A stretch of DNA of 64,000 nucleotides from contig NZ_FXWG01000002.1 in the NCBI RefSeq assembly GCF_900177715.1, positions 682,001 to 746,000 on the forward strand. Reading direction: 5' to 3'. A program made the translations under genes and the position numbers. Shown here piece by piece: positions 33,988 to 42,784 of the stretch (its first letter is position 1; each line of letters begins with the position of its first letter). The notes below the pieces were generated by a model, which had not been told where the DNA came from, ran no database searches, and saw nothing but the letters and a program-made list of their open reading frames with translations. Origin of the DNA: Altererythrobacter xiamenensis (GTDB taxonomy: Bacteria; Pseudomonadota; Alphaproteobacteria; Sphingomonadales; Sphingomonadaceae).

Positions 33988-35091
33988 TCAGCCTCCTTCG
34001 AGCATACCGATACTGTCATGCGCCAATGCGAGGGCGCAGGCACCTCGCGCCATTGATAGGAAGTTGGCATCGCCGCGCTCGGTCCGCTCGACGAAGGCCG
34101 CGCTGAACACAGCAGTCGAGACGCCGTGGAGCGCGCCGATGATGTAATCGCGCCAGATGTCCTGGCGCGTGAGCGGCACCCCGCGCCTGCTCATCTCTTC
34201 GCAATAGAGGTCGAGCAATTCGTCCTCATGCACGCGGCGCAATTCGTCGCCGATCCCGCAACCGAGGAAATAGCCGACATCGGTAAGGCCGGTGCCGATC
34301 GTGAGCGTTTGCCAGTCGAGCACTGCGATCGGTTCGGCGCCGCCGCCGATATCGAAAAGCATGTTGTCGAGGCGGAAATCGCCGTGGACGAGGCTGGTTC
34401 TGGCATGCTGCCGCGTAAGCCAGGCATAGCATGTGGCGAGCCTTTCGCACACAGCCATATATTCGGGCTCGAGCAAGTCCGCATATCGCTCGGCGAAAAT
34501 GGCCTGGGCTTGCGGATAGAGCGCGCGCACCTGCGCCGCGGCGTTCTCGCTCGGCTGCAGCCAATCGAGATCGAGAATGTCCGCATTGTTCCATGAAGGC
34601 GCGTGGATCGCGGCGGCCTGTTCGATCCCGCGCCGCGCCTCTGCCAGCGTGCAACCCGCGATCTGGTCGCCGCCGCGTGCCGGTCCGAGATCCTCGAACA
34701 AGAGAACAAAGGCGCCGCCATTGTCATCGACATGGGCGGCATGGACACTCGGCACGCGCACACCGAGCGTCGGCGCAATCTCCCGGTAAAAACATACTTC
34801 CTTGGCGTAGAGGCCAAACATGGCGGCGGTGCCGCGGCTGGTTTCGTCGGCAGCCGGAAACTTGCCCGCTATCGTGGAAGGGCCGTCGCTCTCGCCGTCA
34901 TAGGTCAGGGTAAATCGCGCGCTGTCGCCGACCTGCCCGGTGCCGATGGGTTGCCACTCAAGACCTGCAACTCGCCCTCTCGTCAGCGAGCCGGATGCGC
35001 GCAATGCGGCATCGACCCAGTCAGGCGTGACGTCTTCTGGCGCCGATGGAAAATCCGCCAAGCTCTCTCCCTCTCTCTCGGCGTGCACCAT
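33988..35091 (-). CDS. aminoglycoside-phosphotransferase-like (APH/ecdysteroid-kinase-like) protein
   Basis: A 367-aa phosphotransferase of the APH/choline-kinase fold. The N-lobe is around SARFTLTYDG, VLLFEDLGPARGGDQ is the hinge, the catalytic Brenner motif is LVHGDFRLDNMLFD, and the Mg-binding segment is IAVLDWQTLTIG. The hinge and length fit the phosphotransferase group often found next to acyl-CoA dehydrogenases. The substrate is unknown and it is not evidence of antibiotic resistance. The start at 35091 (MVHAERE) avoids running into the divergent LOG gene at 35162; the frame is open to 35172. Confidence 0.8.
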   Translation of the reverse strand: MVHAEREGESLADFPSAPEDVTPDWVDAALRASGSLTRGRVAGLEWQPIGTGQVGDSARFTLTYDGESDGPSTIAGKFPAADETSRGTAAMFGLYAKEVCFYREIAPTLGVRVPSVHAAHVDDNGGAFVLLFEDLGPARGGDQIAGCTLAEARRGIEQAAAIHAPSWNNADILDLDWLQPSENAAAQVRALYPQAQAIFAERYADLLEPEYMAVCERLATCYAWLTRQHARTSLVHGDFRLDNMLFDIGGGAEPIAVLDWQTLTIGTGLTDVGYFLGCGIGDELRRVHEDELLDLYCEEMSRRGVPLTRQDIWRDYIIGALHGVSTAVFSAAFVERTERGDANFLSMARGACALALAHDSIGMLEGG

Positions 35092-35161
35092 ATGTCGCTG
35101 TTTCTGCTCCGGCAAGAAGGTGACTTGCCGTTGCAATGCCCGCCGCCTAGTGGCGATATCC

Positions 35162-36034
35162 ATGACAGACAAAGAATTGACCGACCGCCGCTTCTACCGG
35201 GCGGAACAGGAAGCCGGCTTTGCCGATGCCGGACCTCAGGAAACCCCCCAGACGCAGCACCCGGCCTATCGCCTCGCATTCCGCGATACCGATTTCATGT
35301 TGCGCGACGAACTGCGCCCGGTGCGCTTTCAGCTTGAACTGCTCAAGCCGGAAATGTTGCTCGACGAAGCGCGTGTCGGCTCGACCCTCGTGATCTACGG
35401 ATCGGCCCGCATTCCTTCACCCGAACAGGTCGAAGCGCGGCTCGAAGCGGCAAAGAACGACAGCGAGTACGAGCAACTTGTGGCGCAAAACCTCGCCAAG
35501 AAGGCGAAGTATTACGAAGAGGCGTACAAGCTCGCCAAGCTGGCCAGCGAGAAGGCCGTGGTCGAAGGTGGCAAGCGGCAGTTCGTCGTGACTTCGGGCG
35601 GCGGCCCTTCGATCATGGAAGCGGCCAATCGCGGGGCAAGCGATGCGGGTGCGGAATCGATCGGGCTCAACATCATCCTGCCGCATGAACAGGCGCCCAA
35701 TTCCTATGTCACGCCGTATCTGTCGCTCAATTTCCACTACTTCGCGCTGAGGAAGATGCACTTCCTGCTTCGCGCGCGAGCCGTGGCGGTCTTCCCCGGT
35801 GGCTTCGGCACGTTTGACGAGTTGTTCGAACTTCTGACGCTGATCCAGACCGGCAAGATGAAGCGCATCCCGATCCTGCTGTTCGGCAGGGATTTCTGGA
35901 ATCGCGTGATCGATTTCGAAGCGATTGCCGAGGAGGGCACCATCTCGAAGAAGGATCTCGACCTAATTCACTGGTGCGAGGACGCCGAGGACGGCTGGTG
36001 CCATATCGCAGAATTCTACGACCTAGAGTGCTGA
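35162..36034 (+). CDS. LOG-family protein (lysine-decarboxylase-like fold)
   Basis: A 290-aa member of the TIGR00730/LOG superfamily, related to cytokinin-activating nucleoside 5'-monophosphate phosphoribohydrolases and Rossmann nucleotide-binding proteins. The signature PGGFGTFDELFELLTLIQ is present, plus the phosphate-binding GGGPSIMEAANRGA. The extra N-terminal and mid insert (KAKYYEEAYKLAKLA) marks the longer, proteobacterial type. The start at 35162 is chosen over 34940 because the latter runs antisense through the kinase gene. It is convergent with thiD, 3 bp apart. Confidence 0.85.
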   Translation: MTDKELTDRRFYRAEQEAGFADAGPQETPQTQHPAYRLAFRDTDFMLRDELRPVRFQLELLKPEMLLDEARVGSTLVIYGSARIPSPEQVEARLEAAKNDSEYEQLVAQNLAKKAKYYEEAYKLAKLASEKAVVEGGKRQFVVTSGGGPSIMEAANRGASDAGAESIGLNIILPHEQAPNSYVTPYLSLNFHYFALRKMHFLLRARAVAVFPGGFGTFDELFELLTLIQTGKMKRIPILLFGRDFWNRVIDFEAIAEEGTISKKDLDLIHWCEDAEDGWCHIAEFYDLEC

Positions 36035-36037
36035 GTC

Positions 36038-36856
36038 CTAGCGGGCCGTCGTTCGCACCGCCTGATGGCCGAGCGGGCCGTTGCCCCCGCCGAACCCCGG
36101 GGCCTGCTCGATAGCGTGATAGACGAACTTGCGGGCGAGCCTGACGGCGTGCTCCATCGGCTGGCCGTGCCCCAGCAGCGTGGCGATTGCCGATGACAGG
36201 GTGCAGCCCGTGCCGTGCGTATGCCGCGTATCGATGCGGGCGTGATTGAAAGACACCGCCCGGTCGTCTCCCGGAGAGACCAGCATGTCGATGATGCGCG
36301 CATCATCGGTATGGCCGCCTTTCGCCAGCACATCACAATCATGCGCGTCGGCGAGTTCGAGCGCGGCATCGGCCATTTCGTCATTGGTGCGAAGCGAGCG
36401 TTCGGCGAGATGTTCCAGTTCGGGCAGGTTGGGAGTGATCAGGCTCGCGAGAGGAAATAGCCGGTCGCGCAGCATCGAGACGGCATCGGGCGCGATCAGC
36501 GCATCGCCCGACGTCGCAATCATGACGGGATCGAGCACTACGCTGACCTTGCCTTCCAGTCGCTCCAGCTCGCTCGCGACGGCATCGATGATCTCGACAT
36601 CGTGAAGCATTCCGATCTTGATCGCATCGACGCCGATATCCTCGATGCAGGACGCGATCTGTTTCGCGACGATCCCGCCGCCCATCGGGGCGATTGCCTG
36701 CACGCCGAGCGTGTTCTGCGCAGTGACAGCTGTGATCGCTGTCATTGCGTAGCCGCCCAGCATGGCGATGGTCTTGATATCGGCCTGGATGCCGGCACCG
36801 CCTGAACTGTCCGAACCGGCGATGGCAAGGATGCGTGGTGGCTTGCGCTCGCTCAC
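36038..36856 (-). CDS. thiD: hydroxymethylpyrimidine/phosphomethylpyrimidine kinase
   Basis: A 272-aa ribokinase-fold kinase that phosphorylates HMP and HMP-P in thiamine biosynthesis. The motifs are AGSDSSGGAGIQADIK, TAITAVTAQNTLGV and the C-terminal anion-hole/catalytic GTGCTLSSAIA. It overlaps the DUF1272 gene by 4 bp. No TPP riboswitch was seen. Confidence 0.94.
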   Translation of the reverse strand: MSERKPPRILAIAGSDSSGGAGIQADIKTIAMLGGYAMTAITAVTAQNTLGVQAIAPMGGGIVAKQIASCIEDIGVDAIKIGMLHDVEIIDAVASELERLEGKVSVVLDPVMIATSGDALIAPDAVSMLRDRLFPLASLITPNLPELEHLAERSLRTNDEMADAALELADAHDCDVLAKGGHTDDARIIDMLVSPGDDRAVSFNHARIDTRHTHGTGCTLSSAIATLLGHGQPMEHAVRLARKFVYHAIEQAPGFGGGNGPLGHQAVRTTAR

Positions 36857-37077
36857 GAGGTGAACTTCCGCTCGGTCGAGGGCGGATACTTCTCATGCAG
36901 GGCTTTCGCCCGTGTGGGGCGGTCCATCAGCTCGCCACCGCAATTGGGGCAGATATCATCGAGCGCTTCCGCGCACGGTACGCAGAAGGTGCACTCGAAA
37001 CTGCAGATGAAGGCACCGGGGCGCTCTGCCGGAAGATCGGTGCCGCACTTCTCGCAATCGGGCCGCATTTCAAGCAT
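36853..37077 (-). CDS. DUF1272 small zinc-ribbon protein
   Basis: A 74-aa protein starting [16 protein letters not shown]. It contains CEKC, CSFECTFCVPC and CPNCGG cysteine pairs expected to bind zinc, and ends with the family segment RPTRAKALHEKYPP. The function is unknown. The ATG overlaps the glmM stop, and its own stop overlaps thiD, so glmM-DUF1272-thiD form one transcription unit. A longer frame to 37239 lies antisense-like within glmM and is not used. Confidence 0.85.
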   Translation of the reverse strand: MLEMRPDCEKCGTDLPAERPGAFICSFECTFCVPCAEALDDICPNCGGELMDRPTRAKALHEKYPPSTERKFTS

Positions 37078-38414
37078 CAGGCGGCGTCTTTCACGGCGAG
37101 ACAAATGCGCTCGACCACCGCTTCGACCTGCGCCTCGTCGTCGCCCTCCGCCATGACGCGAATGACCGGCTCGGTGCCCGATGGGCGGATCACCAGCCGA
37201 CCCTTGCCAGCCAGTTCCGCCTCCGCATCGGCGATGCATTGCTTGACGCTTTCCGCTTCCAGCGGCGCGCCGCCATCATAGCGGACGTTCTTGAGGAGCT
37301 GCGGGACAGGATCGAACAGGTGAAGCAGTTCGCTTGCCGGTTTGCCGTCGCGCATCAGGCTCGCAAGGACGCGCAAGGCAGCGATGGTGCCATCACCCGT
37401 GGTCGCATGATCGAGCAGGATCATGTGACCCGACTGCTCGCCGCCGAGGTTGAATCCGCCCGCTCGCATCCGCTCGAGCACGTGCCGGTCGCCGACCTTG
37501 GTCCGCTCCAGCGTCATGCCCTTGCTTTCAAGGAACCGCTCGAGACCGAGGTTGCTCATCACCGTGGCGACGACGCCTCCGCCTTTCAGCAGGTCTTTCT
37601 CCGCCATGCGTACCGCGATGAGAGCCATCAGCTGGTCGCCGTCGACTGCCTGCCCTTTTTCGTCGACCACGATCAGCCGGTCGGCATCACCGTCGAGCGC
37701 GATACCGATGTCCGCGCCTTCTTCGACGACACGCTTCTGAAGAGCGCCGATAGCGGTCGAGCCGACCCCGTCGTTGATGTTGGTGCCATTGGGCTCGACG
37801 CCCATCGTCACCACGTCCGCGCCCAGCTCCCAGATTGCAGAAGGGGCCACCTGGTAGGCAGCACCATTGGCGCAGTCGACCACGACCTTCAGCCCGTCGA
37901 ACCGGGTCTCGTTGGAAACCGATTGCTTGACCGCGTGAATGTAGCGCCCGCGTGCATCCTCGATCCGCCGCGCCCGGCCGATCTGGTTCGACGGAGCCAG
38001 TACCGGTTCTTCGGAAATCCTGGCTTCGATCGCCATCTCGTCATCGTCGGAAAGCTTGAACCCGTCCGGGCCGAAAAGCTTGATGCCGTTGTCCTCGTAG
38101 GGGTTGTGACTGGCCGAGATCATCACGCCGAGATCCGCGCGCATTTCACGGGTAAGCAATGCGATGGCGGGCGTCGGCAGCGGTCCGGTCATGATCACGT
38201 CCATGCCGACGCTGGTGAAACCGGCCACCAGCGCGCTTTCCATCATATAGCCCGACAGCCGGGTATCCTTGCCGATCACAACGCGGTGGCGGTGGTCGCC
38301 GCGGACGAAGTGCGCGCCTGCCGCCTGGCCGACCCGCATCGCCATCGATGCCGTCATATTTCCCGTGTTGGTACGGCCCCTGATTCCGTCGGTGCCGAAA
38401 AACTTGCGTCCCAT
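37077..38414 (-). CDS. glmM: phosphoglucosamine mutase
   Basis: A 445-aa alpha-D-phosphohexomutase converting glucosamine-6-P to glucosamine-1-P for UDP-GlcNAc, peptidoglycan and LPS. The motifs are [12 protein letters not shown], the phosphoserine loop [14 protein letters not shown], the Mg site DGDADR, GGEQSGH and the phosphate site [14 protein letters not shown]. It is complete and of the usual family length. Confidence 0.96.
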   Translation of the reverse strand: MGRKFFGTDGIRGRTNTGNMTASMAMRVGQAAGAHFVRGDHRHRVVIGKDTRLSGYMMESALVAGFTSVGMDVIMTGPLPTPAIALLTREMRADLGVMISASHNPYEDNGIKLFGPDGFKLSDDDEMAIEARISEEPVLAPSNQIGRARRIEDARGRYIHAVKQSVSNETRFDGLKVVVDCANGAAYQVAPSAIWELGADVVTMGVEPNGTNINDGVGSTAIGALQKRVVEEGADIGIALDGDADRLIVVDEKGQAVDGDQLMALIAVRMAEKDLLKGGGVVATVMSNLGLERFLESKGMTLERTKVGDRHVLERMRAGGFNLGGEQSGHMILLDHATTGDGTIAALRVLASLMRDGKPASELLHLFDPVPQLLKNVRYDGGAPLEAESVKQCIADAEAELAGKGRLVIRPSGTEPVIRVMAEGDDEAQVEAVVERICLAVKDAA

Positions 38415-38520
38415 CGGTTTGCACTATCCCTTCCACGTCGCCATTCGGCGCGATTGCCAGCCGCTTCTGGCGTGGTTATCGCGCGAAGGGAAGGGCAGTG
38501 GGCCAAATGGGGGCGAGATT

Positions 38521-39780
38521 TTGAACGGCACGGTTTCGCAACGATTTGAGCTGGTCGAGATTCGCCTGCCGGTCCTGATGACGTTCGCCGGACTTGTCGC
38601 CGGCCTGCTCGCCGGCATGTTGCTGGCGGGAGGCAGCGCGATAGACAGCGTGCTGACCGTCACCGCGCCCGTGGGAACGCTGTGGTTGCGAGCTTTGCAG
38701 ATGACGATCATTCCGCTCGTCGCCAGCCTGCTTGTGCTCGGTATCGTGCAACTGGCGGGCGCTGCACAGGCAGGCGCTGCAGCACGCCGCATGCTCCTGC
38801 TCGTGTTCGGCGTGCTGATCGCCAGCGGTCTCGTCACTGTGATCGCGATGCCGCTCCTGCTGCAAGTCTTTCCTATTCCCGAGGCAGCGAGCGCATTTCT
38901 CGCCAATGTGCCGGAAGGTGAGCAGCAAGTGCCCGGCGTCGGCGATTTCATCACCTCGCTGGTCGCACCCAATATCATCGCCGCGGCGACCGAGACCGCG
39001 ATGCTTCCGCTCACGATCTTCTTTGCGCTCTTCGCCATCGCGATCACGCGCTTGCCAGAGAGCCAGGCGGATACCTTGCTGCGGCTGTTTCATGCGCTTG
39101 CCAATGCCATGCTCATGCTGATCGGCTGGGTGCTCTGGCTAGCACCGATCGGCGTCTTCGCGCTGGCGCTGGGCGTCGCGGCGAGAGCCGGGGGAGGGGC
39201 CTTCACCGCGCTTGCGCACTACATCCTCGTCGTCTCGGCAATGGGCGGCTTTGTCTTGATCGGCGCCTATCTGCTCGCATGGTTTGCCGGAAAGGTAACA
39301 CCCTTGCGTTTCGCCCGGGCAATGATCCCCGCGCAAGCGGTGGCCATTTCGACGCAGAGCTCGCTGGCCAGCCTGCCAGCCATGCTCGATAGCGCAGGGC
39401 GCCTCGGCCTGCGTCAGCGAACAGCCGAGTTCGTCCTGCCGCTCGCGGTGGCGATTTTCCGGGCCACCAGCCCTGCGATGAATATGGCGGTGGCACTCTA
39501 TGTCGCGCATCTCGCCGGCGTCGACCTCACACCGACGCAGCTCGCCGCAGGCATCGCCGTGGCGCTGATCATCTCGATCGGCTCTGTCAGCCTGCCCGGC
39601 TCGATCAGCTTCGTCGTCTCGATCGGCCCCATCGCCATTGCCATGGGCGTACCGATCGAGCCGCTCGCCTTGCTGGTCGCGGTAGAAATGCTACCTGACA
39701 TCATGCGAACGCTCGCCAACGTCACCATGAACGTTGCCGTGACGAGCGCGGTCGACCGCGTGGGAGAAGAGCATGTTTGA
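38521..39780 (+). CDS. dicarboxylate/amino acid:cation symporter (DAACS family)
   Basis: A 419-aa secondary transporter with eight TM helices and two re-entrant loops. Family motifs are a serine-rich loop (AISTQSSLASLPAML), FRATSPAMNMAVALY in helix 7 and GSVSLPGSISFV in the second hairpin. The likely substrate is glutamate/aspartate or C4-dicarboxylates. The start is uncertain: a TTG at 38521 with a GGGGGCGAG purine stretch just upstream gives a normal N-terminus, and the first in-frame ATG (38578) would cut into the first helix. The open frame back to 38269 overlaps glmM. Confidence 0.85.
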   Translation: MNGTVSQRFELVEIRLPVLMTFAGLVAGLLAGMLLAGGSAIDSVLTVTAPVGTLWLRALQMTIIPLVASLLVLGIVQLAGAAQAGAAARRMLLLVFGVLIASGLVTVIAMPLLLQVFPIPEAASAFLANVPEGEQQVPGVGDFITSLVAPNIIAAATETAMLPLTIFFALFAIAITRLPESQADTLLRLFHALANAMLMLIGWVLWLAPIGVFALALGVAARAGGGAFTALAHYILVVSAMGGFVLIGAYLLAWFAGKVTPLRFARAMIPAQAVAISTQSSLASLPAMLDSAGRLGLRQRTAEFVLPLAVAIFRATSPAMNMAVALYVAHLAGVDLTPTQLAAGIAVALIISIGSVSLPGSISFVVSIGPIAIAMGVPIEPLALLVAVEMLPDIMRTLANVTMNVAVTSAVDRVGEEHV

Positions 39781-39852
39781 TTTGCAACCAATCGCGGTGC
39801 GAAGCGTTGATTGACGAATGACGAATTTAATCCAACCAAGACAGGAGCGACC

Positions 39853-40461
39853 ATGTCCTTTGAACTGATGTCCCTTCCCTATGCCGACGACGCGCTCGAT
39901 CCGGCAGTATCCGCAGAAACGCTGTCCTATCACCACGGCAAGCACCACCAGGCCTATATCGACAAGACCAATGCCGCGATCGAAGGCACCGATCATGCGG
40001 ACAAGTCGCTCGAAGAAATCATTGCAGCGGCGCGCGGATCGAACCAGGGCCTCTTCAACAATTCCGCACAGAGCTGGAACCACGGTTTCTACTGGCACTC
40101 GATGGCGCCCGACGGCGGCACTGCCTCGGATGAACTCAAGTCGATGATCGACGATGCTTTCGGTTCGATGGACAAGCTCAAGCAGGAACTGAAGGACCGC
40201 GGCGCAGGCCATTTTGCCAGCGGCTGGGTCTGGCTGGCGGAGAAGGGCGGCAAGCTCTCGGTTGAGGAAACGCACGATGGCGACACTCTCGCCGACAGCG
40301 ACTTCAATCCGCTGCTGACGATCGACGTGTGGGAACACGCCTATTATCTCGATCATCAGAACAAGCGTCCGGCCTATCTCGATGCCGTGATCGACGAAAA
40401 GCTCAACTGGAGCTTTGCTTCGGAAAACCTCGCACGCGGGACGACCTGGACCTACTCCTGA
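39853..40461 (+). CDS. sodB: superoxide dismutase, Fe/Mn type
   Basis: A 202-aa Fe/Mn superoxide dismutase. The metal ligands are in YHHGKHHQAY, SWNHGFYWHS and DVWEHAYYLDH; the Gln in NSAQSWN and the helix pattern favour the iron (SodB) type. The ATG at 39853 follows ACAGGAGCGACC. It is cytoplasmic (no signal peptide). A strong terminator lies 30 bp downstream. Confidence 0.95.
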   Translation: MSFELMSLPYADDALDPAVSAETLSYHHGKHHQAYIDKTNAAIEGTDHADKSLEEIIAAARGSNQGLFNNSAQSWNHGFYWHSMAPDGGTASDELKSMIDDAFGSMDKLKQELKDRGAGHFASGWVWLAEKGGKLSVEETHDGDTLADSDFNPLLTIDVWEHAYYLDHQNKRPAYLDAVIDEKLNWSFASENLARGTTWTYS

Positions 40462-40489
40462 TCGTTTAGGCCGAGATCTTTTTTTGCAG

Positions 40490-40522
40490 AGGCCCGCCCG
40501 CCGCAAGGCTGGCGGGCCTTTT
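40490..40522. terminator. intrinsic terminator between sodB and the AI-2E exporter gene
   Basis: The stem AGGCCCGCC / GGCGGGCCT (9 bp) has a 12-nt GC-rich loop. It is preceded by a T7 tract on the left (useful for the minus strand as A-tract) and followed by TTTT on the right, so it is likely bidirectional for the convergent genes. Confidence 0.8.
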
Positions 40523-40539
40523 CATGTCTGGGTTGGATA

Positions 40540-41733
40540 TCAGGCGGCGGGGTCGCTCGTTCCATCCTCCGCGCCGAGCGCCAGAAGGTTGGTCTTGAAC
40601 AAGGGCTCGCCGAAGATGAAACCGATGAGGTTCGGCCTCCCGACATGGTCGAAAAACGCCGTAAGCGTCAGCAGGATCGGCACCGATAGCAGCGCACCGA
40701 ATACGCCCCAGATCCACGAGAAATAGGATAGCGCAATCAGGATCATCACCGGGTTCATGGTGAAGCGCGCACCGAGAATGGACGGCGTAATGACGTTCGA
40801 TTCCACGGTGTGCAGCCCCACATATGCCGCAGCTGGTATCAGTCCCAGAAACAGCGTTTCGGTGGTCCCGATACCGAACAGGGCGAGGATCGCTGTCATC
40901 ACGAGCGGACCGATATAGGGTACGAAATTGAGAATCGCGGCGAGGCCACCCCACATCACCGGCGCCTCGATGCCCAGGAGCCAGGCCCCCAGCGCCACGA
41001 TCACGCCGACCCCTGCATTGATCCAGCCTACGGTCAGAATGTAGGCGGCCACCCTGTCCTGCACCTCGCGCATGACCCGCGCTGCCTTGACCGAAGAGCC
41101 GAAGTTCGACCGTTCGAACAGGAGGTGGCGGCGAAGGCGGACGCGCGCCTCGATCATGAAGAACGCCATCAGGAAGGTCAGCAGGACTTCCAGCACAACG
41201 CTCGGCGTGGCGAAAGCGAGCTGTTCGAGCACACTGGGGCTGGCGAGTACGACTTCTCGCGCGCCTGACTGGCCCATCAGATCGGCCAGCTCGCGATTGG
41301 CGATGGCCAGCCACTCGAACTGGTCGCGCAGTTCACCGAACCGCTGGCCAACCCTGTCGGCCATTGCCGGCAGCTCGTCGAACAGCGCGACGGCGGGCTG
41401 GAGCACCAGCGCCAGCGCGAGCATCACGACGGTGAGGAAGACCAGCAGTGCGCCAAGCGACGCCAAGACATTGGGCAGCCCTAGTCCGGACAGCTTGTCA
41501 GCCAGCGGCGATAACAGAATCGTGAGAAGGATCGCCGTAACGAGCGGCAAGAACACCACCGATCCGATCGAAAGGACGAAGGGAAGCGCCAGGAAAAGGC
41601 CCATACCGATCAGCACCACGAGCGCGGAGATCAGCCGCAGCTCCTGCTCCGCAAATGCCATTCGCCGGCTCGGACGCGGCTGGCCGGGTGCAGGCACGGT
41701 TGTCGCAGCGGGTGGTTCGGGCGTTTCGTTCAT
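40540..41733 (-). CDS. AI-2E family transporter (UPF0118)
   Basis: A 397-aa membrane protein of the AI-2 exporter superfamily. Pairs of N-terminal TM helices (LISALVVLIGMGLFLALPF and FLPLVTAILLTILL) are followed by a large amphipathic central region and C-terminal helices with the family-typical YIGPLVMTAILALF, IPAAAYVGLHTVESNVITP and PVMILIALSYFSWIWG. Members export autoinducer-2 or act as Na+/H+ antiporters; which applies is unknown. Confidence 0.85.
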   Translation of the reverse strand: MNETPEPPAATTVPAPGQPRPSRRMAFAEQELRLISALVVLIGMGLFLALPFVLSIGSVVFLPLVTAILLTILLSPLADKLSGLGLPNVLASLGALLVFLTVVMLALALVLQPAVALFDELPAMADRVGQRFGELRDQFEWLAIANRELADLMGQSGAREVVLASPSVLEQLAFATPSVVLEVLLTFLMAFFMIEARVRLRRHLLFERSNFGSSVKAARVMREVQDRVAAYILTVGWINAGVGVIVALGAWLLGIEAPVMWGGLAAILNFVPYIGPLVMTAILALFGIGTTETLFLGLIPAAAYVGLHTVESNVITPSILGARFTMNPVMILIALSYFSWIWGVFGALLSVPILLTLTAFFDHVGRPNLIGFIFGEPLFKTNLLALGAEDGTSDPAA

Positions 41734-41817
41734 TGTCGGATACTCTGGAGTCTGGGCTCCAGCAGGGCAAGTGCAATCCGGCCCGACCAGCGGGCGCGGA
41801 CCGGTTTACACTTGTGT

Positions 41818-42429
41818 CTAGTTCTTGGTCGGAGCGACGCCATTGCCCGCAGCAACATCGTCGAGCTCTTCAAGGATGGCGCGATGCGCTGTCTCATCGT
41901 CGATCGAGCGTTGCGGAATATCGCCGTCTGCGAGCATCGAGTTGAGCGCAGAGCGTGCGCGCCCGACGCGGCTCTTGATCGTACCGACGGCACAGCCACA
42001 GATGTTTGCTGCCTCTTCATAGGAGAAGCCGCCAGCACCCACCAGTAGCAGGGCCTCGCGGCGTTCCGGCGGCAGCGTCAGCAGCGCACGGTGCATATCG
42101 GACAGGTGGATCGGTTCCTCCTGTCCTGCAGGTGCGGTCAGAATGCGTTCCGCGACATTCTCGTCATACTCGCCGCGAAAGCGGTTGCGCCGCATGTCGG
42201 TGAGATAGGCGTTGCGCAAGATGACGAAGGTCCAGGCGCGCATCGAGGTTCCGGGCTCGAACCGATCCTGCGCAGCCCATGCCTTCAGCATGGTCTCCTG
42301 CACAAGGTCGTCGGCCATGTCGGGACGTCCGCAGAGCCCTCGCGCAAATGCGCGAAGGTGCGGCACGACCTCGGTAAGCTCGCGCTTGAACTCGGCCTTT
42401 TCGGCCGGTGTTCGTTCGTGTTTCGGCAT
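41818..42429 (-). CDS. ecfG: EcfG-type ECF sigma factor, general stress response
   Basis: A 203-aa sigma factor of the alphaproteobacterial EcfG (ECF15) group. Region 2 is RPDMADDLVQETMLKAWAAQ and RAWTFVILRNAYLTDMRR; region 4 is LPPERREALLLVGAGGFSYE with the HTH EEAANICGCAVGTIKSRVGR. It directs transcription from GGAAC-N16-17-GTT promoters and is inhibited by NepR, its upstream neighbour, whose stop overlaps this start by 1 bp. The C-terminal extension after region 4 is short. Confidence 0.94.
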   Translation of the reverse strand: MPKHERTPAEKAEFKRELTEVVPHLRAFARGLCGRPDMADDLVQETMLKAWAAQDRFEPGTSMRAWTFVILRNAYLTDMRRNRFRGEYDENVAERILTAPAGQEEPIHLSDMHRALLTLPPERREALLLVGAGGFSYEEAANICGCAVGTIKSRVGRARSALNSMLADGDIPQRSIDDETAHRAILEELDDVAAGNGVAPTKN

Positions 42430-42641
42430 TAGCTGTTGTCGCCCTGGCCTGCGCCTTTTTCCCGACCCTTGCTCTGATCGAGCTGGTCGAGCAGATTTTT
42501 GAAGCTGTCGGGTAGAGGTTCGTCAACCACGGAATCGTAAAGCTGACGCAGTCCGTCAGCCCATTCGGGTCCTTCGGTTTCTTCTTTTCCCCCTGAGCCA
42601 TGCGGCAGTTTCGGTTTCGGAGTTTTCTTTTCCGCGGACAT
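42429..42641 (-). CDS. nepR: NepR anti-sigma factor
   Basis: A 70-aa small anti-sigma factor that holds EcfG and is displaced by phosphorylated PhyR. The conserved core GLRQLYDSVVDEPLPDSF and KNLLDQLDQ is present, flanked by disordered Lys/Glu-rich ends. The start at 42641 (MSAEKK) is preferred; 42656 is possible. It is the first gene of nepR-ecfG and is preceded by a perfect EcfG-type promoter, giving positive feedback on both inhibitor and sigma. Confidence 0.92.
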   Translation of the reverse strand: MSAEKKTPKPKLPHGSGGKEETEGPEWADGLRQLYDSVVDEPLPDSFKNLLDQLDQSKGREKGAGQGDNS

Positions 42642-42721
42642 AAGTTGTCTGGGCACCTTCGATTCTTCAATCTTATTTCAAGGCAAACCCGAACGACCCA
42701 TCGGGTTTTGATCGTTCTCGG

Positions 42722-42746
42722 GGAACGGAATGGACTCTGTTTGGTT
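42722..42746 (+). promoter_or_regulatory. EcfG-type promoter for the histidine kinase gene
   Basis: GGAAC at 42722-42726, 16 bases, then GGTT at 42743-42746. It is one base off the GGAAC-N16-CGTT form and ends 38 bp upstream of the kinase ATG. It shares its bases with the oppositely directed nepR promoter. Confidence 0.55.
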
Positions 42747-42748
42747 CC
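42724..42748 (-). promoter_or_regulatory. EcfG promoter for nepR-ecfG
   Basis: On the minus strand GGAAC (42748-42744), a 16-base spacer, then CGTT (42727-42724). This is a perfect match to the EcfG consensus. It lies 83 bp upstream of the nepR start and overlaps the plus-strand promoter almost completely. Confidence 0.8.
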
Positions 42749-42784
42749 CAGCGGGGGGCAGAAAGAAGATTCAAAGCGACAGGG

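Noticed and set aside
33988..35091. Antibiotic-resistance aminoglycoside phosphotransferase
   Set aside because: The fold is APH-like, but the sequence belongs to the widespread uncharacterised phosphotransferases, so resistance is not supported.
35162..36034. Lysine decarboxylase
   Set aside because: The PGGFGT motif belongs to LOG/phosphoribohydrolase proteins, which were historically mislabelled as decarboxylases.
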